Shown in pieces: positions 35,783 through 44,506 of a DNA stretch of 64,000 nucleotides. The stretch spans positions 62,001 to 126,000 of the forward strand of contig NZ_JABJVY010000013.1 of assembly GCF_040750475.1 (NCBI RefSeq). Reading direction: 5' to 3'. Below the pieces are notes generated by a model that did no database searches, was not told the origin of the DNA, and saw only the letters and a program-made list of their open reading frames with translations. This DNA comes from Amorphus sp040750475. GTDB taxonomy: Bacteria; Pseudomonadota; Alphaproteobacteria; Rhizobiales; Amorphaceae. How positions within the stretch are numbered: the stretch's first letter is position 1; each line of letters starts with the position of its first letter. Position numbers and translations under genes: made by a program.

Positions 35783-36655
35783 ATGTTGCGCATGACGACG
35801 TCCGTCGCCACGGGTGCGATCTTGGCTGCGCTGACGCTTCCGGCGGCAGCTCAGGACGGCGGCAACATGAAGGCGACCGCCAACGCGAGTGGCAACAACG
35901 ATTGCCAGGTCGTCAACCAGCAGATCGAACAGCAGATGGCCGCCAATCCGGAGATGCGGTCTGAGTATAGCGGCCAGGTGATGCGAGACCTTCGCCAGCT
36001 TCGCGACGCCGCGCAGACGCTCCAGTCCTATGGCAAGACCGAAGCCTGCCAGTCGCTCGCGGAGGCCATGCACGAGATCACCCAGAACCCCGAACAGCCG
36101 CAGACCGGACAGCAGCAGGCCTCCGCTGACAACCGTCAGGCGACCGGCAACCAGCAGTCCATGAGCGGCAGCACGACGTCCGGCAACACGGTCGACCAGT
36201 CGGCCGCCTCGGCGCCGCAGCCTGAGAACCAGCAGGCCGGAACGTCCGGCAGGGATGGTCAGCAGGGCTTTGCCAACGCTCAGGCCGTCTCCGACATGCA
36301 AGGCCGTCTCAGGGCCGAAACGATCCTCGGCTCCGACGTTCGCGGACGTGACGAAAACTCTATCGGCGAAGTGGACGAGCTTGTGCTCGGCAACGATGGC
36401 CGTCCGACCTATGCGGTCGTGACCTATGGTGGGTTCCTGGGTCTCGGCGAAGAGGCTTCGGCGGTTCCGTTCAAGATGTTGCGCGTGTCTCAGAACAACG
36501 ACGTCTACTATCTGCCGATGACCGAAAGCGAGCTGGAGAATGCGCCGCGCTTCGAACAGGGCAGCTTCGACTGGACCGAGGATGAGCAGTGGCGCTCCAA
36601 GAACGACCAGTATTTCAGCTCGGTCAAGAACAACACGAGCGGTGAAGCGGGCTGA
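35783..36655 (+). CDS. Exported PRC-barrel protein with Gln-rich linker
   Basis: A 290-residue precursor with a signal peptide (MLRMTTSVATGAILAALTLP, cleaved after AAAQ). A helical N-terminal region with two cysteines (NDCQVVNQ and TEACQSLAEA) spans about residues 38-105. A Gln/Asn/Ser-rich linker (about 110-175) leads to a C-terminal PRC-barrel (about 180-262: LGSDVRGRDENSIGEVDELV). PRC-barrels mediate RNA or protein contacts; exported forms in alphaproteobacteria are usually of unknown role. The ATG at 35783 has GGAGGAG upstream and starts the signal peptide. A strong terminator follows. Confidence 0.85.
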   Translation: MLRMTTSVATGAILAALTLPAAAQDGGNMKATANASGNNDCQVVNQQIEQQMAANPEMRSEYSGQVMRDLRQLRDAAQTLQSYGKTEACQSLAEAMHEITQNPEQPQTGQQQASADNRQATGNQQSMSGSTTSGNTVDQSAASAPQPENQQAGTSGRDGQQGFANAQAVSDMQGRLRAETILGSDVRGRDENSIGEVDELVLGNDGRPTYAVVTYGGFLGLGEEASAVPFKMLRVSQNNDVYYLPMTESELENAPRFEQGSFDWTEDEQWRSKNDQYFSSVKNNTSGEAG

Positions 36656-36706
36656 TCAGCCTCGCTGACCCTGTTCTGACGACCAAGTTTTTCTAAACAG
36701 AAGCGG

Positions 36707-36735
36707 CCCGTCGGGATTTCCCGGCGGGCTTTTTC
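36707..36735 (+). terminator. Rho-independent terminator after the PRC-barrel gene
   Basis: GCCCGTCGG (36707-36715) pairs with CCGGCGGGC (36721-36729), with one G-U pair and a 5-base loop, followed directly by TTTTT. It lies 52 bases after the PRC-barrel stop and just before the end of the convergent siderophore-interacting gene. The minus-strand side is followed by a weaker T-rich stretch, so it may serve both genes. Confidence 0.85.
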
Positions 36736-36756
36736 TATCCAAAGGCCGCGTGAGGA

Positions 36757-37836
36757 CTACTCGTCGTCGCCGACCGCGCCGAGGCGCCAGTACGCCGCTG
36801 CCATGCGCCGGCTCTTTTGGAAACCGATGTCCTTATCAAGGAAGCTGCGGATCGCGCGGGTGGTGGTTTGTTCCGCTGCGGCGAAGACGTAGGTGTTCTC
36901 CGGCAGGGCGGTCCAATCGAGCGCCCGAACGGCGGTGTCGAGATAGTCGGTGGTGCCTGCCGGCGCCCCGTCTCGATGCAGCCAGGCAAGATCGAGAGTG
37001 GCGGGCGAAACCAGCGCCTGCTCTTCCGCTGCGTCGGCGATTTCCAGACGGACGATAGCGTGGGCGGTCTCCGGCAGGCCTTCCAGCATGCGGGCGATGG
37101 CGGGCAGCGCGGTTTCGTCGCCGGCGAAGACGTAAGCGTCGGCCTTCGGCGCGGCGCCGGTCCCTCCGGGACCCAGCAGGCCGACCCGATCGCCGGGCAC
37201 AGCATCCAGAGCCCATTCGCTACCGGGCGAGCCGTCGTGCAGGACCACGTCGATGGCGATTTCGTCGCGCTCATGGTCGATGCTGCGGATGGTGTAGACC
37301 CGCGGGCGCAGCGTGTCCGGGCCCGTCGGCCAGACCGTGCGACCATCGGCGCCGGCCGTCGGCCAGACCGGCTCGCGCCCCTCCGGTGCGATCAGAACGC
37401 GGACATGATAGCCGCGAACGTCGAACGCTGCCGTGTTGCCCTTGAGGATAACCCGGCGCATGCGCGGCGTGAGCTGCTGCGCGCCGGCGACCACGAGTTC
37501 GTGGAGATAGGGCAGGTCACGCCGGGCGGCGTCGTCGCCGGTCCAGGTGAAGGCGGGGGTGTCGTCCCCGGCGAACTGGTGGAGATGCTCGGCGAACACC
37601 GCCTTCAGGACCGAAAGGTCCGTGGCGTTGGTGCCGGCGACCTTGACGGAAAGTGCGTCGGTTTTCGTCACGATGTCGACCCGGCCATACGGGCTGTCGA
37701 CCTCGGCCCCGTCGGAGCGGACCCGCACGGCGGTATGAGCGGCGATGTGATCGCACATCTTGGCGAGAATCCCGGCGGGATCGCTGAGACGGACGACGGT
37801 TTGGGCAACGAAGGATGTTGGTTCGCTCATGGTCAC
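36757..37836 (-). CDS. DUF2218-siderophore-interacting FAD reductase fusion
   Basis: A 359-residue protein in two parts. Residues about 8-95 match the small DUF2218 type (HTAVRVRSDGAEVDSPYGRV). Residues 105-355 are a siderophore-interacting protein: the FAD-binding barrel has RPRVYTIRS near 188, and the NAD(P)H domain has DRVGLLGPGG and YVFAGDETALPAIARMLEGL. It should use NAD(P)H and FAD to reduce the ferric siderophore imported by the upstream Fhu genes, releasing Fe2+ in the cytoplasm. It lies 48 bases after fhuB as the last gene of the iron operon. A second in-frame ATG at codon 3 is an equally possible start. Confidence 0.87.
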   Translation of the reverse strand: MTMSEPTSFVAQTVVRLSDPAGILAKMCDHIAAHTAVRVRSDGAEVDSPYGRVDIVTKTDALSVKVAGTNATDLSVLKAVFAEHLHQFAGDDTPAFTWTGDDAARRDLPYLHELVVAGAQQLTPRMRRVILKGNTAAFDVRGYHVRVLIAPEGREPVWPTAGADGRTVWPTGPDTLRPRVYTIRSIDHERDEIAIDVVLHDGSPGSEWALDAVPGDRVGLLGPGGTGAAPKADAYVFAGDETALPAIARMLEGLPETAHAIVRLEIADAAEEQALVSPATLDLAWLHRDGAPAGTTDYLDTAVRALDWTALPENTYVFAAAEQTTTRAIRSFLDKDIGFQKSRRMAAAYWRLGAVGDDE

Positions 37837-37884
37837 GTACTCACGGACAAGGGGATAGAGGGCGAAAACAAGCCATCGGCCAGG

Positions 37885-39858
37885 TCATTGCCGCCGCCGC
37901 AGAAGAAGCAGCAGGACCGGCGCGCCGACGAGGGCGGAGACGAGACCGGCGGGAAGCTCGTAGGGGAAGCCGGCGTTGCGGCCGACGAAGTCGGCGACCA
38001 CCATGATGGTGGCCCCGCAGAGCGCGGCGCCGATGATTTGCGGCAAGGCGCGGCGCAGTCCGAGCTCGCGAGCGACATGGGGCGCCATCAGGCCGACGAA
38101 GGAGAGCGGCCCGACAACCAGCGTGCCGGCTGCCGTCAGGCCGACCGCGAGGGCGAGAAGCGCCAGCCGGACCGGAGAGACGGCGACGCCGACGGCGCGC
38201 GCCGTTGCCGTGCCGAGCGGGAGGATGTCCAGCCAGCGGGCGACGAAGCAGGCGACACCTGTCAACCCGGCGGCGAGCGCGAGCGAGACGAGCGCGGGCC
38301 TCAGCTCCATGCCGTAGGTGGTGCCGGAGATCCAGGACAGAAGCTGCAGCGCGCGGGGGTCTCCCGAGGCCGACACCAGCCCGATCAGGGCATCGAGCAG
38401 GGCGGTCAGCGCAATGCCGGCGAGCACGACCCGTTCCGGGGCGAAGCCGGAGCGCCGGCCCATGGCCAGAACCGCGACCAGGACGAGAGCGGCGCCTGCC
38501 GCGGCGGCGGAGAGTTCGGTTGTCAGGGTCGGCGCGGCGGTGAGGAAGAGGGCGGCGGCCAGGCCCATGGTGGCTCCCGCGCTGACGCCGATGACCTCCG
38601 GGCTCACCATCTCGTTCGCCGTGAGCCGCTGCAGGATGACGCCCGCAACGGCCAGCATCCCACCGGCGGCAATCGCCGCCAACACGCGCGGAATGCGCCA
38701 GGGCAGCACGGTGGAGAGGGCGTCGCCGGTGGCCAGCACCCAGCCGCCGTCGGTGCCGCGCCCGATCAGGATCGCAAGGCCGGCGATGGCGACGAGAGCG
38801 AGCGTGGCCAGGATCAAAACCAGCGGCCCCTTGGCCCTGCGGACCCGGGCCACCGCAGTGGGAAGCGGCTCCCGGCGGTCGCCGATCTTCAGTCGGGGCA
38901 ACAGCAGCAGCAGGAGCGGCGAGCCGAACACGGCGGTGACCGCGCCGGTCGGCAGGAACGCGGCGAGCGGACCTGCGGCCATGTTCACCACCGCATCGGT
39001 AAGCCACAAAAGACCGGCGCCGATCGCCGGTGCCCACAGGATCTGAGAGGACAGGCGCCGGGCACCTGCGATCCGGGCGATCGTGGGAGCAACCAGGCCG
39101 ACGAAGCCGATCACGCCCACCGCGCTGGTGATGACGGCGGCAAGGGCGAGCGCGATCGCTGCGCCGCCCCAGCGAACGAGCGCGATCTTGAGGCCGAGGG
39201 CTTGGGCCTGCTCGTCGGAGAGCGTCAGCAGGCCAAGCGGCCGGATCAGCAAGGCGGCGGCGAGCGCCAGCACGGCAAGGCGCGGCAGCAGAGCGAGCGG
39301 GATGCTCCAGTCCTGCTGGTGCAACGAGCCGGCCCCCCAGATGAACAGGCTCATCAGGTAGTGGTCGTGCAGCAGGATCAGGAGCGACGACAGGGCCTTG
39401 CCGTAGAGGCTGACGATCAGGCCGGCAAGCACGAGCGCCACGGGCGCGAAGTTGCGGCGTGTGCCGATGGCGAACACCGCGAGCCCCGCGACGAGGCTGC
39501 CCAGAAGCGCCACGGCGTCACGCCCGAACATCAGCAGGCCGGGGGCGTAAAGCGTCGCGAGCGCCAGCGCCAGTTCCGCGCCCGCCGAAAGGCCGAGCGT
39601 CGTCGGAGACGCGAGCGGATTTCTCAGGACCTGCTGCAGCAACACGCCGGAGAGGCCGAGCCCGGCGCCGGCCAGGAGCGCGGTCGCGAGTCGCGGCAGA
39701 TCGGAATAAAGCAGCACGAGCCGGTCGATGTCGAAGCCGTCGGTCGCGGTACCGAGATGGGCCAGCTCCGGCCCGAGATGGGCGAGGCTGAGCGCGGCGG
39801 CCGGCAGGAACAACAGAAGCGCGATGACCGGCAGCCGGAGGGGGGCGGTGTGCGTCAT
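37885..39858 (-). CDS. fhuB: Ferric-hydroxamate ABC permease (fused double permease)
   Basis: A 657-residue protein with about 20 hydrophobic segments and two tandem FecCD domains (residues 1-325 and 330-657), the fused arrangement of FhuB. Each half has a conserved region such as GLSGVLLQQVLRNPLASPTT and AVAGVILQRLTANEMVSPEV, and the ATPase-contact loop GLVAPTIARIAGARR or GLMAPHVARELGLRR. It moves ferric hydroxamate siderophores across the inner membrane, powered by FhuC. Its start overlaps the fhuD stop by four bases. Confidence 0.93.
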   Translation of the reverse strand: MTHTAPLRLPVIALLLFLPAAALSLAHLGPELAHLGTATDGFDIDRLVLLYSDLPRLATALLAGAGLGLSGVLLQQVLRNPLASPTTLGLSAGAELALALATLYAPGLLMFGRDAVALLGSLVAGLAVFAIGTRRNFAPVALVLAGLIVSLYGKALSSLLILLHDHYLMSLFIWGAGSLHQQDWSIPLALLPRLAVLALAAALLIRPLGLLTLSDEQAQALGLKIALVRWGGAAIALALAAVITSAVGVIGFVGLVAPTIARIAGARRLSSQILWAPAIGAGLLWLTDAVVNMAAGPLAAFLPTGAVTAVFGSPLLLLLLPRLKIGDRREPLPTAVARVRRAKGPLVLILATLALVAIAGLAILIGRGTDGGWVLATGDALSTVLPWRIPRVLAAIAAGGMLAVAGVILQRLTANEMVSPEVIGVSAGATMGLAAALFLTAAPTLTTELSAAAAGAALVLVAVLAMGRRSGFAPERVVLAGIALTALLDALIGLVSASGDPRALQLLSWISGTTYGMELRPALVSLALAAGLTGVACFVARWLDILPLGTATARAVGVAVSPVRLALLALAVGLTAAGTLVVGPLSFVGLMAPHVARELGLRRALPQIIGAALCGATIMVVADFVGRNAGFPYELPAGLVSALVGAPVLLLLLRRRQ

Positions 39859-40757
39859 CCGTGGGCGGCCGTAGTCAGATCGGTGATGAGGCGAGCAAAG
39901 CGCAGTGCGGAGGGGACGGCGCCATAGGCGAGCGCGCCGGGAAGTTCCGCATAGCGACCGGCGGCGACCGCAGGCAGGCGATTCCAGAGTGGGCTTTCGG
40001 CAAGTGTTGGTTCGACGTCGGGTGGGATCGGCTCGATGGCCACGATGGTCGAGCCGGGTTCGGCCTGGGCCAATTGCTCAAGTCCGATGGTCTGGAAGCC
40101 CCAGAAATTGGTCGGGCCCGTCCAGCCATTTTTCAAGCCGATTCGGTCGAGCGCATTCTGGAACAGGGCGTGGGCGCCGTAGACTCGCGCATGGCGGGCA
40201 TCCATGAAATTGATCAGGACGACCGGGCCTGGGCGGGCCTTGGCGATGCGCGTGCGCCAGTCTGCGAATTCGGCATCGGCCTTGGCGAGATAAGCGTCCG
40301 CGTCCGCTCTTCGGTCCAACCGGTCTCCGAGGGTTCGCGTTGCCGCGTAGGCGCGCTCAAGGGGTTCGCCGTCGGGCGCGTAAATCGTGAGCGACAGCAC
40401 CGGCGCGATGTCCTCAAGCCGCGAGCGCAGGGATGCGACGTAGGGCGTCGCGAGGATCAGGTTCGGCTTCAGCGCGGCCAGGCGCTCCAGGTTGATCAGC
40501 CGGTCCATGCCGAGATCGGCGACGTTTGCGGGAAGCGGCGGTTCGACCACCCATTTCGACCAGCCGGCTGCGGCCGCTACGCCGACCGGCGTGACCCCGA
40601 GCGCCATCGCCGTGTTGGCGAGGCCGTAGTCGAGCGAAACGAGGCGCGGTCCCTCGGAGGCCCGCACCGGCAACGGAGCGGCGATGGCGCTTGCCGCCGA
40701 GGCGGCGCCGGCAAGGACGAAGGCGCGGCGGCTCAGCGCCGGGCGAACCGGGGCCAT
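39855..40757 (-). CDS. fhuD: Ferric-siderophore periplasmic binding protein
   Basis: A 300-residue periplasmic binding protein of the helical-backbone (TroA/FhuD) class. The N-terminus MAPVRPALSRRAFVLAGAAS has a twin-arginine-like signal, so Tat export is likely, as for several siderophore receptors. The mature part shows RLVSLDYGLANTAMALGVTP and LERLAALKPNLILATPYV, typical of iron-siderophore binding proteins. It delivers the siderophore to FhuB. I used the ATG at 40757, five bases from the fhuC stop, because it begins the signal peptide. Confidence 0.9.
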   Translation of the reverse strand: MAPVRPALSRRAFVLAGAASAASAIAAPLPVRASEGPRLVSLDYGLANTAMALGVTPVGVAAAAGWSKWVVEPPLPANVADLGMDRLINLERLAALKPNLILATPYVASLRSRLEDIAPVLSLTIYAPDGEPLERAYAATRTLGDRLDRRADADAYLAKADAEFADWRTRIAKARPGPVVLINFMDARHARVYGAHALFQNALDRIGLKNGWTGPTNFWGFQTIGLEQLAQAEPGSTIVAIEPIPPDVEPTLAESPLWNRLPAVAAGRYAELPGALAYGAVPSALRFARLITDLTTAAHG

Positions 40758-40761
40758 GGCA

Positions 40762-41571
40762 TCACCCCGCGCACGCGACCGGGATCTGAAGGGTCGGATG
40801 CTGCAAGATCTGCATCTCCACGCCATAGATCTCGGAGAGCGAGGCCTGCGTCATGATCTCGACAGGAGTTCCGGAGGCGATCAATCGGCCGGCCTTGAGG
40901 GCATGAAGCCGGTCGCAGAACCGGGCGGCCATGTTGACATCGTGCAGCACGACCACGGCCGTCATGCCGCGCTCGCGGCTGAGCCGCTGGACCAGACTCA
41001 AGACTTCGATCTGGTGGGCGATGTCGAGCGCGGAGGTCGGCTCGTCCAGGAGCAGGCATTGCGGGTCCTGGGCCAACGTCATGGCGATCCAGGCCCGTTG
41101 GCGCTCGCCGCCGGAAAGCGTGTCGACCATGCGCTCGGCAAGCGGCTCCAGGCCGCATTGGGCGATGGCGTCGTCGACGACCTCGTGATCGCGGCTGCCG
41201 AACCGGCCGAGCGCGCCGTGCCACGGGTAGCGCCCGAGGCGAACCAGCTCGCGCACGGTCAGGCCGGTCGCGCCCGGCGCCTGCTGCGGCAGGTACGCCA
41301 CCGAGCGCGCGAACTGGCGCTCTGGCCAGGCTCGGACCGGCTGTCCGGCATAGGTGAGGTTGCCGGCATTCGGCGTAAGCTGGCCGGCCAGAAGCTTGAC
41401 CAGGGTCGACTTGCCGGACCCGTTGTGGCCGATCAGGCCGGTGACGCAGCCCGGCGCGATCGCGAGCTCGATGGCGTCGAGGATCTTGCGACCATCGACT
41501 TCAAAGCCGAGCGCCCTCGCCTCGAAGGGAGGCGGGGGCGTGGCTTCGGACAAGGATGGGGACGCGGCCAT
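40762..41571 (-). CDS. fhuC: Ferric-siderophore ABC ATPase
   Basis: A 269-residue ATPase of the FepC/FhuC class. Walker A is GHNGSGKST, the Q-loop region AYLPQQAPGATGLTVRELVRL, the signature LSGGERQRAWIAMTLAQ, Walker B CLLLDEPTSALD and the H-loop VVLHDVNMAARFCDR. It powers siderophore import through FhuB. It lies eight bases after the TonB receptor gene in the same leftward operon (receptor, fhuC, fhuD, fhuB, SIP). Confidence 0.94.
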   Translation of the reverse strand: MAASPSLSEATPPPPFEARALGFEVDGRKILDAIELAIAPGCVTGLIGHNGSGKSTLVKLLAGQLTPNAGNLTYAGQPVRAWPERQFARSVAYLPQQAPGATGLTVRELVRLGRYPWHGALGRFGSRDHEVVDDAIAQCGLEPLAERMVDTLSGGERQRAWIAMTLAQDPQCLLLDEPTSALDIAHQIEVLSLVQRLSRERGMTAVVVLHDVNMAARFCDRLHALKAGRLIASGTPVEIMTQASLSEIYGVEMQILQHPTLQIPVACAG

Positions 41572-41579
41572 GGCGGGCT

Positions 41580-43652
41580 CTAGAACCGGTAGCGCAGGCT
41601 GCCGATGATCGTGCGTCCCTGGCTCCAGTAGCAGTAGCCATCCGCGCAGGCTTCCGGCGTCTCGTCAAACAGGTTGGTGGCGTTGAGCTGGAAGCGGAGC
41701 CCTTCGAGCTTCGGATTGCGGTAGCCGAAGTCGTAATGGGCGGCGGCATCGACGAAGGTGCGGGCGTCGTTCTCGATGATGTTGTAGTCGTCGCCGTAGC
41801 TCTCGCCGACATAGCGCACGCCGGCGCCCAGACCGAACCCGGCCGCAAAGCCCTGCTGGAAGGTGTAGTCGGCAAAGATCGAGGCTTGGTGGAGGGGAAT
41901 GCCGTTCAGCCGGTTGCCCTCGGTGTCGCGGGCGCCGTCGTTGATCTCCACGTTGGTGTAGGCATAGGAGGCCGTGACGCTGAGGCCATTGGTGAGCGAT
42001 GCCTGGCCTTGGATCTCAAAGCCGCGCGCCGTCATGTCCTGCTGGACCTGCTCGTTGATGCCGGTCGAGGCATCGAACACGACGCCGTCTTCCATGTCGA
42101 TCTGGTAGACCGAGGCGGTGATCAGCGCGTTGTGGCCGGGCACGGCATATTTCACGCCGCCTTCGATCTGGTTCGCCGTGGTCGGCGCGGCCGGCTCGCC
42201 GGTGATGAGCGTGCCCACATTCGGCGTGAAGGTGGTGCCGTAGCTGACATAGGGCACGAAGCCCCAAGGCGTGCGGTAGGAGAGGGCGGCGCGATAGGTC
42301 CACTCCTCGTCGTTCTGGTCGACCTGACTTGCGGCCGCCGTGTTGGTTTCCGCCGTCAGCCAGTCGTAGCGAGTGCCGAGATTGATGATGAAGTTGTCGA
42401 TCTCGATCTCGTCGTTGGCGTAGAGGCCGAACTGCTGCTGGGTCTGGCTTTCGTTCCAGGTGGCAATCGGCGGGGCGCCGTCGCGCGGCAGGGTGCCGGT
42501 GCCCTGATAGTCGTCGTAGTCGACCCAGTTGTAAGCGGCGCCGACGATCAGGGTGTGGCTGGCGAGCCCGGTGTCGAACTCCGCCTTTCCGAAGTTGTCG
42601 GTTACGAACGTCTTCATCTCGTCCTTGACCAGGCCGGCATAGTAGCTGCGCGGCGACAGCGTCACGATGCCCGAATACTGTTCGTCGGTGTCGACGTAGG
42701 CGTAGCGGCTGTTGGAGAAGACCGAAAAGGTCTCGTCGAAACGGTGTTCGAACTCGTAACCGATCCGCCACTGGTCCTGGGTGAACTCGTTGTAGGAGTC
42801 GTCGTGCAGCAGGATGTTGGTCGCGCCGTCGGCGTCGTTGTAGGGGAAGGCGCCGCCGCCCGTGGTGGCGTTCATGTACTCGCCGAGCACGGTCAAGGTG
42901 GTGTCGTCGGTCGGCTTGAAGGTGATCGCGGGGGCGATGTAGACGCGGTCGTCCGGCACGCCGCTGATCTCGGTGTCGGCGTCGCGCAGCACGCCGGTGA
43001 GGCGGTAGAGCACGGTCCCGGCCTCGTTGAGCGGACCGGAGAGGTCCATGTTGCCCTGGATGCGGTCGTAGGTGCCGGCCTCGATCATGACTTCGCGGAA
43101 CGGCTGCTCGGTCGGCTTCTTGGTGACGAGATTGACGATGCCGCCCGGGCTCGAGGCGCCGTAGAGCGTGCCCGACGGTCCTTTCAGCACCTCGATTGCC
43201 TCAAGGCCGTAGGTCTCCGTGCGGAACTGGCCGGAGGGGGCCGCGAACTGGCGCAGGCCATCGCGGTAGAGACCGTTGTAGGTGACGTTGAAGCCGCGCA
43301 GGAAGAAGGAATCGAAGCGTGGCTCGAAGCCGTACATGCCCGCCGTGATGCCGGGGACGTAGCTGACCGCGTCCTCGACGGACTGCGGGTTCAGATCTTC
43401 CAGCTGCTTCTGGCTGACGATCGAGATCGACTGCGGAATATCGACGATCGGGGTTTCCGATTTGGCGCCGATACGCCCGGAAATCGGGACATAGCCATCC
43501 TGCACCAGACCCTGGTTGCTCTGGGCCGCGACGCTGATGGTGTCCAGAACGATGGTGTCGTCTTGGGCAAGGGCCGGGATCGCGGTCAACGGGAGCACGA
43601 GGGCCGCTGTGACGAGGGCCGGACGGGATCGGTTGGCAGTCGGATCGAACAT
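41580..43652 (-). CDS. fhuA: TonB-dependent ferric-siderophore receptor
   Basis: A 690-residue outer-membrane receptor. It has a signal peptide (about 1-30, ending IPALAQ), a plug domain starting at ETPIVDIPQSISIVSQKQLE, and a 22-strand beta-barrel ending in phenylalanine (IIGSLRYRF). DDTIVLDTISV at the mature N-terminus could serve as the TonB box. The FhuBCD genes downstream suggest a hydroxamate siderophore such as ferrichrome, but barrel sequence alone does not fix the ligand. The ATG at 43652 has AGGA upstream and starts the signal peptide. Candidate iron-control sites lie 140-250 bases upstream. Confidence 0.92.
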   Translation of the reverse strand: MFDPTANRSRPALVTAALVLPLTAIPALAQDDTIVLDTISVAAQSNQGLVQDGYVPISGRIGAKSETPIVDIPQSISIVSQKQLEDLNPQSVEDAVSYVPGITAGMYGFEPRFDSFFLRGFNVTYNGLYRDGLRQFAAPSGQFRTETYGLEAIEVLKGPSGTLYGASSPGGIVNLVTKKPTEQPFREVMIEAGTYDRIQGNMDLSGPLNEAGTVLYRLTGVLRDADTEISGVPDDRVYIAPAITFKPTDDTTLTVLGEYMNATTGGGAFPYNDADGATNILLHDDSYNEFTQDQWRIGYEFEHRFDETFSVFSNSRYAYVDTDEQYSGIVTLSPRSYYAGLVKDEMKTFVTDNFGKAEFDTGLASHTLIVGAAYNWVDYDDYQGTGTLPRDGAPPIATWNESQTQQQFGLYANDEIEIDNFIINLGTRYDWLTAETNTAAASQVDQNDEEWTYRAALSYRTPWGFVPYVSYGTTFTPNVGTLITGEPAAPTTANQIEGGVKYAVPGHNALITASVYQIDMEDGVVFDASTGINEQVQQDMTARGFEIQGQASLTNGLSVTASYAYTNVEINDGARDTEGNRLNGIPLHQASIFADYTFQQGFAAGFGLGAGVRYVGESYGDDYNIIENDARTFVDAAAHYDFGYRNPKLEGLRFQLNATNLFDETPEACADGYCYWSQGRTIIGSLRYRF

Positions 43653-44042
43653 GACGACGTCCTGGGTTATTTCGGGCACGCTCCGGCGAGGTCGCGGTCG
43701 GTCGTCTGTCGCCAACGCGGTGTCGGGCGGTCGTGCGCCACGGTCTTGGCACGTCTCGTCAAGCCAGTGGACTGGCTGGGACAGACTGAGGTCTTGACCT
43801 ATGCAAAGCATGGATTGACTGTCAGATTGCAGACGGCACGGGAGGGGCGCGTCAACAAAACTTGACTCTACTAGTCAGCTTTTGACGCATAGGTCAACGT
43901 GCACCGGCTGGCTTTGCCCAACGTGTTGCGTTTGGGTCACGGATTTTGCCGATTTCGCGCCAATTTCTCTTTTAAAATCAATATTTTGGAGTTTTGTTTG
44001 GGACGGTTCGGAGCGTCGCTCCGGTCCCCTTGGCCGGTCGGC
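43653..44042. other. Control region upstream of the siderophore receptor
   Basis: About 390 bases without a gene. The part at 43790-43900 is dense in TTGAC-like words and inverted repeats that probably form the receptor promoter and operators. The stretch at 43960-44010 is AT-rich. The cupin gene ends at 44043, so this is also its 3' flank. Confidence 0.5.
43863..43877. promoter_or_regulatory. Candidate RirA iron box (TGA-N9-TCA)
   Basis: TGACTCTACTAGTCA fits the TGA-N9-TCA iron-responsive operator known for RirA in rhizobia, and its arms (TGACT/AGTCA) are a perfect 5-bp dyad. It lies about 210 bases before the receptor start. A near match (TGA-N8-TCA) occurs at 43883-43896. The pattern is short, so chance occurrence is possible. 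Confidence 0.45.
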
Positions 44043-44418
44043 TTAAGAAAACCGATAGGCCACGTCCTGGAGCGGAACCTCGGGAAAGAAGAAAAGAATG
44101 CGCAGCGGTTCGGCGCCGGTGTTGCGCGTCTCGTGCCAGCAGTCGCTGGGCACGTAGGCGGTGATGCCCGGGTGGAGCGGGTGCCGTTCGCCGGAGATCT
44201 CGACTTCGCCGAAGCCGGCGGCGACATGGTAGATCTCCGCCGGTTCGTGATGGTGGAAGGGCAGGATGCCGCCCGGATCGATCTCGACGATGCCGAGCAT
44301 CGGGGCGAAGCTTTCGGGGAACGCGGTGGTCCAGCGCACGCGGTCGTTGCGGCCATGGACCGGATCGGTCCAGGCCTGCCATGCCGATTCGGCCAAATCG
44401 AAGTGCGAGCCGGCCATC
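44043..44418 (-). CDS. Small cupin-domain protein
   Basis: A 125-residue single-domain cupin. The metal-binding motifs are visible: LPFHHHEPAEIYHVAAGFGEVE (H-x-H ... E, shown in part) and the second motif YVPSDCWHETRN with its histidine. Such proteins range from isomerases to sensors, and I cannot assign a substrate. It lies beside the MarR and gentisate-type genes on the same strand and may belong to that operon. The ATG at 44418 has GGGAG upstream. A start 17 codons earlier (44468) with GGAGG only three bases away is also possible. Confidence 0.7.
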
Positions 44419-44506
44419 GCGGTCGCTCCCTGAGCTGCATGTTCCAGGCACGCGGAGGGTCGTCGCATCTGCCTCCGATCGTGCTCCTTGAACGCAGCCG
44501 ACCCGG

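Noticed and set aside
36817..39927. Very long rightward frame (over 1000 codons) opposite fhuB and the siderophore reductase
   Set aside because: Gln/Arg/Glu/Gly-rich shadow of two well-supported leftward genes with intact family motifs.
41556..43865. Long rightward frame opposite the TonB receptor gene
   Set aside because: Mirror of a receptor with signal peptide, plug and C-terminal Phe. The rightward product has no motifs.
44043..44418. Small cupin as a second DMSP lyase (DddQ/DddW type)
   Set aside because: It has generic cupin histidines only and sits in a gentisate/MarR context. The DddL-specific stretches are absent.
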